This document shows, piece by piece, positions 56,017 to 64,000 of a stretch of DNA of 64,000 nt. How positions within the stretch are numbered: position 1 is the first letter of the stretch; every line of letters begins with the position of its first letter. A program made the translations under genes and the position numbers. The DNA is from Cryptomeria japonica. Lineage: Eukaryota; Streptophyta; Pinopsida; Cupressales; Cupressaceae. The DNA is taken from the NCBI RefSeq assembly GCF_030272615.1, contig NC_081412.1:541338335-541402334 (forward strand). Reading direction: 5' to 3'. The notes under the pieces are model-generated. The model was not told the DNA's origin. It saw only the letters and a list, made by a program, of their open reading frames with translations, and did not search any database.

Positions 56017-56280
56017 ACATGATGCTGAATACATCAGTCCCTGAATTACTTGCAAAATTTTTATATGGATTGATGTTCTAGAGTGGATGTATTCCACAGG
56101 GGAAGCATCAAGTTACAATTTTTTGATGCATGATGAGATTTTTAAATTACATGTTTTACTTTCAATTTGACATTGTTGTCAAAGGGGGAGAAGAATTATG
56201 TAATTGGGGAGAAGAATTATGTGTTTGATTAGGTGAACCAGTGACAAGATGATGATAGATAAAGCATGGTGAATAATTGG
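56017..56280 (+). other. 3' untranslated region of D
   Basis: Two copies of GGGGAGAAGAATTATGT (from about 56186 and 56205) after TTGTCAAAG, similar to the G-rich tracts of C and F. Cut by E at 56281 before the LTR. Confidence 0.7.
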
Positions 56281-57877
56281 TGTAGGAGCACCCTTTCAAG
56301 CTTTCCCACCTTTTTTTTTGGTTGGTATTATGCTTCTTATGAAGCCATTGTATGTAAAATAATGAGCCAAGTGCTCATAGGTCCTAGGTAGGGTCCTAGT
56401 GGGGATCTGAGGGGTCATAAGTTAAAACTATGTTTGCTTTGAAAATGGAGGTTATGTGTGTCCTAGAGGCATTTAGGGGTCCTTCATATAATGGTGGTGA
56501 CCTTAGGTTGGCCTATTGTGGGTCTAGGAGTCATGAAGAGAAACATTGGGAAAGTTGCTCAAAAGTTGCAAAAGTTGCATGACAACTTTTAAAAGTTGTC
56601 AAGCAACTTTTCCACCATGTTGTCAAAATTGTTAGGTTGGCGTGGAAAACCATAAATATGGCACACCATCTGAGGCATGGGTAGTATAATATTTTTTAAA
56701 CCCTAAGTTAAAGGGTTGGTTGTCAGAGATTGTACAACTCAAGCAAACTATATTGACTGTGACTATTTTTGAGTTACCAGTTTATTTGAATGAAGTTACC
56801 GAGCAAACAAATGGATTGATTTGTGATCAAACCTATGTGGAATGTTTTTTGTGGTGTACATCTCTTCATTGTGAGTAATTGTATTAGCTTTTTGATTACC
56901 GATTGAGTGTGTTTGTAAATAGTTTGTGAATTGCAGTCTTACTATCCAGTTTTGGACCGGGTTGAGTAAATGAAGTCTTGACTCCATTCCCCGTTGTGGA
57001 ACCACCATGAAACCATGGGAAATGGATGTGGAGACTCTTTACTATAGTCCCAAACAAGAAGGGCCCTTGGAAATGCAAGGAGGCCAAGCATATACCCATT
57101 CCTAGGTGAGATTGGATAGTGCCCGGTTAGGAATGGCTGTTGGTGCAGAGGTCTTGGAGAGAAAGGTTGATTAGTGGAGAGTGCATCCTTTGAAGGAAGT
57201 GTAGAGGAGTGAGTGAAGCATCATTGGTGTGAAGGAGGAGCCTCCACCAATCCAAACAAGGTGGATAGAATACAAAACCTTCACTATGACCCATAAAGAC
57301 TCTAAAAACCCTCACAAAACCCCTCAAAAACCTTAAAATCCACCAAGGATAGAGTACAAACACCTGGAGGCCTAAAAACTAAAAAATCCTTGAGTCCTTT
57401 CCAAATGAATGGCAGTCCTTTTTGGGAGATTGGGTTGTTTGTGCACCGTTTGTGAGAGGAAGCCCTAGAAGACCGATTAGGAGGCCTGACTAATCCTAAT
57501 CCTTGTAGCCCTATTTGAAGGCAAAAACACAAAATAGTCAAATTGGTAAGGGGTTGAGGGTTTGAAACCTCTTGGGGGCTCATGAATGGGTGGAAAAACC
57601 TTGAAAAAGACCTAAAACAACCTTGCTAAGACCTTGGGAAATGTGGAACAAGCTTAGCCCTTATTAGCCATAGTAAGGGGATTTGTGTCTCATGAGTAGG
57701 TGAGACCCTAGGAGCAGCATTGCAACTCATTGGTGGGTGGATTGGGCATGGTCAGGGGATTCCTCAAGCAAAGGGGAAGTCCTAGAGACCCTAGGGTGAG
57801 TAGAGAACACCAGGTGATCCAAGGAAAGGATCCAAGAGCATAGACTAGGCTAGTCTATCCCAAACCCCATCCCATCA
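56281..57877 (+). repeat. 5' LTR of element E
   Basis: About 1597 bp starting TGTAGGAGCACCC, ending CCCATCA before the primer site. Has a 42-bp near-perfect palindrome at 56570-56611. Confidence 0.9.
56570..56611. repeat. 42-bp palindrome in E LTR
   Basis: Arms meet at 56590/56591 (CAACTTTTAAAAGTTG centre); only one position (56579/56602) does not pair. In the 3' LTR the left arm is shortened and only the central 20 bp (62789-62808) remain perfect. Confidence 0.9.
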
Positions 57878-57880
57878 TAT

Positions 57881-57892
57881 TGGTATCAGAGC
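57881..57892 (+). promoter_or_regulatory. Primer binding site (element E)
   Basis: TGGTATCAGAGC, initiator-methionine tRNA type. Confidence 0.9.
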
Positions 57893-57917
57893 AGGCTAAA
57901 GACTTGTTGGACTATGT

Positions 57918-59064
57918 ATGTCTCTATATACTGGTGAATCAGTAGGGGAGAGTAGAATGGTTACTAATGTAGAGCTGGCCAGAGAGGTGGAAGAACAGAA
58001 GGAGAAAAATAGACTCCTTGAAGAAGTTGTGAGTGAGATGAGGGATAAACTGCAGGAAGTGGTGGATCAGAGGACACAAGGACCTTGGGATGAAGACACC
58101 AAAGGTAAAGGCAAGAAGACTAGAGACATATATGACATTATCCCTAAACCAGATCAAGGCCTTGAACACCAAAGCCTTTGAAGGATTGCCACATTTTAGT
58201 GGAAGAATGGACATAGACACAGTTATGGAATGGATTGAGGGCATGGAAAACCACTTTGAGTGTGAAGGAGTGACAGAGGCTTAGAAGGTTAAAGTTGCCA
58301 AATCAAGATTAAGGGGAGAAACTTTGACATGGTGGAAGTACCTGCAAGAAGAAAGAGTTAGTATGGGGAAGCTACCTATTGCAAATTGGAAAGCTATGGT
58401 GGGTAAGATTAAGGAGAACTACTTACCAGAGGATTATGAAGTCCAACTTCATAAGAAGAGACAAGGATTGAAGTAGAAGGATCTTGATGTGGCCTCCTAC
58501 ATAGAGGAGTTTCAGAAGCTATGTCTTAGGTCCAAACTCCAAAAAGATGAATCCATTAAGGTGGCTAGGTATCTAAGCGGCCTAAAGTGGAACATTCAAG
58601 AGGAGATAAGCCTATGGACTCCTACTACTATCCAGAAGTGTCATCAGCTTGCTGCCAAGGTAGAAGAGAGGAACAAAAGAAAAGGAGACTCCAATAATAG
58701 GGGTAGAGGTAGAGGTAGAGATCAAGTGAACCACCAAGGTGGTTACCAAAGCAAGTCAAGTGAGCAGAGGAACCAAGGAGAAGCCAAGTTGACTGAACAT
58801 GGCAGTGAAACCAATCTTAGAGGTGGAAATTCTAGAGGAAGAGGTGCACAAGGTGGACCAAATAGGGGTAGAGGTAACGGTAGAGGTAACTTCTATTTTG
58901 CAACTGTGAAGTGTTACAATTGTGGACAATTGGGACACCCGACATATAGATGCCCTGACAAGCCTACATCATCCAATAGTGGAAAGAGGGTTGCTTATGC
59001 ACATGAAGACTCTTCAAGCAGAAAAACACCTAAGGTGGATCATATTGAATTAGAGAGTGGATAA
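57918..59064 (+). pseudogene. Element E gag
   Basis: ATG 57918, coiled-coil N-terminus (LAREVEEQKEKNRLLEEV), frameshift near 58150, capsid domain (FEGLPHFSGRMD, LTWWKYLQEE, YIEEFQKLCLRS) at 58170-58640, Arg/Gly-rich stretch (58690-58900) and a CCHC knuckle CYNCGQLGHPTYRC (about 58911). Stops: TAG 58282, TAG 58474, TAA 59062; the two TAG fall at likely glutamine codons. Confidence 0.88.
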
Positions 59065-60960
59065 AATCTGATGTTCAATAGGGTCTTGATGAGACAGCCA
59101 GTCAAGAGTGAACCTAAGCATAGGAGAGCATTGTTTAGGGTAAGGTGAAAGATTCTTGGTAAAGTGTGCAAGGTGATAGTTGATTCAAGCTCAACTAATA
59201 ATATCATATCAGAAGAGGCAGTTAGGAAGCTGAAACTCACAAGGATACCCCACACTAACCAATACAAGGTGACATGGTTGAATCATGAGCAGAGTGTGTT
59301 GGTCAATGAATAGACTTGGGTAGAGTTTTCTATTAGAGGAGACAAGGACAAAATCCTTTGTGATGTGTTGCCAATGGATGCATGTCACTTTTTGCTAGGA
59401 AGACCCTAGCAATTTGATTGAAAGGTGATCTATGATGGAGAGGAGAACTCCATTTCCTTTAAGAAGGACAGCAAGACCTTTAAATTTTAGTCTTTGATAG
59501 AGAATGAAGAAGGAACTTCAAAAACACCTAGTGTCTTAATGGCTACTGGTAAAGAGTTTTTCAACTTGCTACATGAGGACAAGATAGTGAAGTGTGCCAT
59601 CTTTGTGAAACCAAAGGAGGAAGAAGACAAGCTGTAGATAGAAGTACCCAAGGAGGTGAAGCACATGGTAGAAGAAGGTCTATAAGTCATCACATAGAAT
59701 TTGTTCCTGGTGCATCCTTACCTAACAAGGCTGCATATAAGCTCACACCTGATCAAAACAAAGAGGTAGCAAGGCAAGTGCAGGAGTTATTGGAACAAGG
59801 ACTGATTAAGAAGAGCATTAGCCCATGTGCAGTCCCGGTAGTGCTAGCATCAAAAAAGGAGGTAAGTGGAGACTTTGCACTGACTCAAGAGCAATTAATA
59901 GGATTACCATAAGGTATAGGTTTCCTATTCCTAGAATAGAGGATCTAATGGATTGTTTAGGAGGGGCTATATATTTTACCAAGCTAGACCTTAAAAGTGG
60001 TTATCACCAGATAAGAATTAAGGAGGGTGATGAGTGGAAGACTGCTTTTAAAATCACAGATGGATTGTATGAATGGCTTGTAATGCCATTTGGACTCACC
60101 AATGCTCCAAGCACCTTCATGAGGTTGATGAATGAAGTGTTGAAGGATTTCAAAAGTAGATTTGTGGTGGTGTATTTAGATGACATTCTCATCTATAGCA
60201 GAACCAAAGAAGAGTACCTTGAGCATTTGAGGTTGGTATTAGAGAGGTTGCATGAGGAGAAGCTATCCATCAACCTAGAGAAGTGTGACTTCTTGAAGCA
60301 AGAGTTGGTTTGCTTAGGATTTGTGGTGTCTAAGGGAACCTTGAAGATGGATCCAAGTAAAGTGGAGGCAATCATGAATTGGCCTGCCCCTAAAATAGGG
60401 ACTGAGGTAAGAAGTTTCCATGGATTAGCTCAATTCTATAGGAAGTTTGTGAAGATTTTTAGTGGTATATGTGCACCAGTCCTTGACACCATCAAAGGAG
60501 TTCTTAAAACTAAGTTTAAATGGATAGAGAAGGCTGACAAAGTATTTCAATTGTTGAAGCAAGAAATAGCCACAAAACCTATCCTTCTCCTACCTATGTT
60601 TGATAAGCTATTTACTTTGGAGTGTGATGCAAGTGGAATTGCAGTAGGCAATGTGTTGAGTCGAGAGGGAAGACCTATGGCATTTTTCAGTGAGAATCTT
60701 AATGAAGCAAAGAAGAAGTACTCAGCCTATGACCTAGAGCTATATGCATTAGTGCAGTCTCTAAAGAAGTGGAGACATTATCTACTCCCAAAGGAATTTG
60801 TAGTGTTCACAAACAATTAGGCATTGAGTTACATCAACACTCAAGATAAGCTAAGCAATAGGCATCTAAAATGGATGGAATATCTCCAATCCTTCACCTT
60901 CACCATCAAGCATAAGAAGGGACAACTTAACAAAGTGGCAGGTGCATTAAGCAGGAAGTT
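59065..60960 (+). pseudogene. Element E protease, reverse transcriptase and RNase H
   Basis: Protease: VIVDSSSTNNI (about 59180) and CHFLLGRP (59385), with stops TGA 59146, TAG 59311, TAG 59407, TGA 59419, TAG 59488, TAG 59635. Frameshifts near 59683 and 59855 (in an A/G run). Reverse transcriptase: [36 protein letters not shown] and catalytic YLDDILIYS at 60172. RNase [31 protein letters not shown] and TNN followed by TAG at 60818. The polymerase core is otherwise well kept. Confidence 0.92.
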
Positions 60961-62470
60961 GTTGACTATTCAAGAATTATAGTTGCAGAGCATAGGCATA
61001 GAAGGTTTCAAAGACCTCTATGAAGGAGATGAAGACTTCTCATCAGAATACAAGGTTTGCAAAGAGTTTGAGAACCATTTCCATGGTGAGTATGTAGATT
61101 ACACTCTCCAAAATGGTCTCTTGTTCAAAGGTAACCAGTTGTGTGTACCTAGAGGATCTATGAGGGAGAACCTCATCCAAGAGAAACATAATGGTAGTTT
61201 GAGTGGACACTTTGAGATTAATAAAACCTTAGATTTAGTATAGAGGTACTACTATTGGCCAAAGTTGCCAAGAGATGTGAAGAGGTATGTAGAGCAGTGT
61301 GGTGTTTGCCAAAGAGCCAAAGGTGGATCAAGCAATGCCGGTTTGTATCAACCATTGCCGGTCCCTAACAGACCTTGGGAATGTATAAGCATGGACTTTG
61401 TAGTAGGACTTCCCAAGACTAAAATAGGTATGGACAACATCTATGTGGTAGTAGATAGATTTTCCAAAATGAGTCATTTCATACCATGTAAGACTACACA
61501 TGATGCTAGCTATGTTGCATATCTCTTCTTCAAAGAGATTGTTAGGATTCATGGACTCCCTTTAAGCATTATTTTAGACAGGGACAACAAGTTCATGGGT
61601 TATTTTTGGCAAACATTATGGAGGAGACTAGGAAATAACTTGTCATTTAGCTCAGCTTACCATCCACAAACAGATGGTCAAACTGAAGTCATCAATAAAG
61701 TGTTAGGCAATTTCTTGAGATGTCTAACTAAGGAATATGGTTAGACATGGGACCTTATCATTCCTCAACCAGAGTATGCATATAATGATAGTGTGAATAG
61801 AACCATTGGTAGAAACCCATTTGAGGTTGTGTATGGCAGACATCCAAGGGGAGTATGTGAGTTGAGAGATTTGAGTAGTTTGGAGATGAAGAGTGGACAA
61901 GTAGAGAACTTCACCCAAACCATCAAGGAAGTACAAGAGCAAGTTAAGAAGGCCATCCTTGAATCCAATAACAAACTGAAAGCCAAAGTGGATGAGAAAG
62001 GGAGAGAAGTTTAGTTCAAGGTGGGTGACTATGTGATGGTCCATTTGAGCAAAGCAAGGATGCAAAGTGGTAAGCCTACCAAACTGCAGATGAAGAGGGT
62101 AGGACCTTGTCAAATTCTGGCAAAATATGGTGAGAACGCATATAAGGTTGATTTACCTTTAGACTTAGCCATTTCACCAGTCTTCAATGTTGCTGACCTG
62201 GTAATGTACAAGGGAGAGATAGTAGAGCAGACTGAGAACCAAGCCAAGGTGTTACAAGACTTGGATGTAAACACCTTACCTCAAATAAAGAAGCCTAAAG
62301 CAGTGGAGATCTTGGAATCAAGAGTGAAGAAGTCTACCAGACACCAGATCTACATGGAGAACTTAGTGAAATGGGTAGGTCAACCAGTATCTGAAGCTAC
62401 ATGGGTGGAGGAGAGCAAGTTCAGGAAGCTTGGCATAGACCTGGCTCTCATCTCTTCTCCTATTTCTTAA
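60961..62470 (+). pseudogene. Element E integrase with C-terminal chromodomain
   Basis: Zinc-binding HNGSLSGHFEINKT and CGVCQRAK (61180-61315), catalytic aspartates in SMDFVVGLPK (61390) and ILDRDNKF (61570), glutamate in GQTEVINK (61677). Then KVGDYVMVHLSK and a chromodomain near 62300-62430 (AVEILESRVKKS, LVKWVGQPVSEATWVEE). The chromodomain is known to guide integration toward specific chromatin. Stops TAG 60980, 61241, 61742 and 62012 all sit at likely glutamine codons. Confidence 0.92.
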
Positions 62471-62478
62471 TTGTGTGT

Positions 62479-62493
62479 AGAGGGGGAGTATGG
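62479..62493 (+). promoter_or_regulatory. Polypurine tract of element E
   Basis: AGAGGGGGAGTATGG directly before the 3' LTR. Confidence 0.85.
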
Positions 62494-64000
62494 TGTAGGA
62501 GCATCCTTTCAAGCTCTCCCACCTTTTTTTTTTGTTGGCATTATGCTTCTTATGAAGCCATTGTATGTAAAATAATGAGCCAAGTGCTCATAGGTCCCAG
62601 GAAGGGTCCTAGAGGGGATCTTGGGGTCATAAGTCAAAATTGTGATTGCTTTGAAAATGGAGGTTATGTGTGTCCTAGAGGCATTTAGGGGTCCTTCATA
62701 TCATGGTGGTGACCTTAGTTTGTCCTATTGTGGGTCTAGGATTCATGAAGAGCAACATTGGGAAAGTTACTCAAAAGTTGCAAAAGTTGACAACTTTTAA
62801 AAGTTGTCAAGCAACTTTTCCACCATGTTGTCAAAATTGTTAGGTTGGCATGGAAAACCCTAAATATGGCACACTGGCTGAGGTATGGGTAGTATAAGAT
62901 TTTTTAAACCCTAAGTTAAAGGGTTGGTTGTCAGAGATTGTACAGCTCAAGCAAATTGTATTGACTATGATTGTTTTTGAGTTACCAATCTGTTTGAATG
63001 AAGTTACTGAGCAAACAAATGGATTGATTTTTGATCAAACCTATGTGGAATGTTTTTTGTGGTCTATATCTCTTCATTTTGAGTGATTATATTATCTTTT
63101 TGATTACTGGTTGAGTGTGTTTGTAAAGAGTTTGTGAATTGCAGTCTTACTGTCCAGTTTTGGACCGGTTTGAGTAAATGAAGTCTTGACTGCATTCCCC
63201 ATTGTGGAACCACCATGAAACCATGGGGAATGGATTTGGAGACTCTATACTATAGTCCAAAACAAGCAAGGCCCTTGGAAATGCAAGGAGGCCAAGCATA
63301 TACCCATTCCTAGGCGAGACTGGATAGTGCCCAGTTAGGAATGGCTATTGGTGCAGAGGTCTTGGAGAGAAAGGTTGATTAGTGGAGAGTGCATCCTTTG
63401 AAGGAAGTGAAAAGGAGTGAGTGAAGCATCATTGGTGTGAAGGAGGAGCCTCCACCAATCCAAACAAGGTGGCTAGAATACAAAACCTTCACTGTGACCC
63501 AGACAGACTCTAAAAACCCTCACAAAAACCCTCAAAAACCTTAAAATCCACCAAGGATAGAGTACAGACACCTGGAGGCCTAAAACCTAGAAAATCCTTG
63601 AGTCCTTTCCAAATGAATGGCAGTCCTTTTTGGGAGATTGGGTTGTTTGTGCACCATTTGTGAGAGGAAGCCCTAGAAGACTGGTTAGGAGGCCTATTTG
63701 GTCCTAATCCTTGTAGCCCTATTTGAAGGCAAAAACACAAAATAGTCAAATTGGTAAGGGGTTGAAGGTTTGAAACCTCTTGGGGGCTCATTAATGGGTG
63801 GAAAAACCTTGAAAAAGACCCAAAACAACCTTTCTAAGACCTTAGGAAATGTGGAACAAGCTTAGCCCTTATTAGCCATAGTAAGGGGATTTGAGTCTCA
63901 TGAGTAGGTGAGACCTTAGGAGCAGCATTGCAACTCATTGGTGGGTGGATTGGGCATGGTCAGGGGATTTTTCAAGCAAAGGGGAAGTCCTAGAGACCCT
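62494..64000 (+). repeat. 3' LTR of element E, cut by window end
   Basis: Starts TGTAGGAGCATCC and follows 56281 onward with scattered substitutions and small indels; about 90 bp are missing at the right. Confidence 0.92.

Larger units (their letters stand above)
49435..56280 (+). mobile_element. Element D: Ty1/copia retrotransposon, interrupted by I and E
   Basis: 5' LTR, gag, protease, integrase, reverse transcriptase, RNase H and part of the 3' untranslated region. A solo LTR (52402-53628) splits the integrase and element E starts at 56281, so the 3' LTR is not in the window. Possible left target duplication GTTAA (49430-49434). Same family as G. Confidence 0.9.
56281..64000 (+). mobile_element. 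Element E: chromodomain-bearing Ty3 retrotransposon, right end outside window
   Basis: LTRs at 56281-57877 and from 62494, initiator-tRNA primer site, gag, protease, reverse transcriptase, RNase H, integrase with a C-terminal chromodomain, polypurine tract. Inserted into the 3' untranslated region of D. The target duplication (left side would be ATTGG) cannot be checked. LTR divergence is several per cent. Confidence 0.93.

Noticed and set aside
58282-62014. TAG read as glutamine (recoding)
   Set aside because: Frameshifts, TGA and TAA stops occur alongside, and normal CAG/CAA codons are common; methylation decay explains it without a changed code.

Overview
The window is plant nuclear DNA made almost entirely of nested LTR retrotransposons. 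The Ty1/copia and Ty3 polyproteins, the initiator-tRNA primer sites, a plant mobile domain gene and the AT-rich LTRs all point to a seed plant with a large, repeat-rich genome. A conifer is plausible but cannot be proved from this sequence. I see no ordinary host gene, no rRNA or tRNA gene and no CRISPR array. Names H, G, B, C, A, F, D, I and E below are mine.

Layout. 1-2952 is the right end (5' LTR and leader) of a minus-strand Tat-like Ty3 element (H), inserted into a minus-strand copia fragment (G, 2953-4912). 4913-5568 is unassigned AT-rich DNA. From 5569 to 49434 runs one old plus-strand Tat-like element (B), split by three complete insertions and ended by a fourth: copia C (9927-17297, minus, duplication CATTC) in gag; Tat-like element A (23440-35973, minus, duplication ATTTC) in the second RNase H; non-autonomous copia-type element F (38218-46109, plus, duplication GTCTC) in the 3' spacer; copia D (from 49435, plus) in the 3' LTR. 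D carries a solo LTR (I, 52402-53628, duplication GTCAC/ATCAC) in its integrase and is interrupted at 56281 by a chromodomain-bearing Ty3 element (E), whose 3' LTR runs off the window.

Coding content. C, D, E and B have gag-pol with protease, integrase, reverse transcriptase and RNase H recognisable but broken by stops and frameshifts. A has nearly identical LTRs (about five differences in 643 bp by eye), so it moved recently. Yet it lacks reverse transcriptase, RNase H and most of integrase, so it must have been mobilised in trans. F has no pol. It encodes a coiled-coil protein with four zinc knuckles and a second, about 1,120-codon reading frame that I cannot assign.

Most interesting. The three Tat-like elements carry arrays of a short GC-bearing motif repeated with a 20-21 bp period (20 bp in H, 21 bp in B, alternating 19/21 bp in A). 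The motif sequence differs between elements. In A and B the same motif lies in the gag leader and again, inverted, in the intron of an antisense gene near the 3' LTR, so its orientation is the same relative to each downstream gene. In A that antisense gene is a two-exon plant mobile domain gene. Its intron also holds seven hairpin units whose stems covary around a constant loop. B keeps exon 1, the intron array and the C-terminal tail, but has lost the domain. Stop codons in the decayed genes are mostly TAG at apparent glutamine positions, as expected from deamination of methylated CAG.
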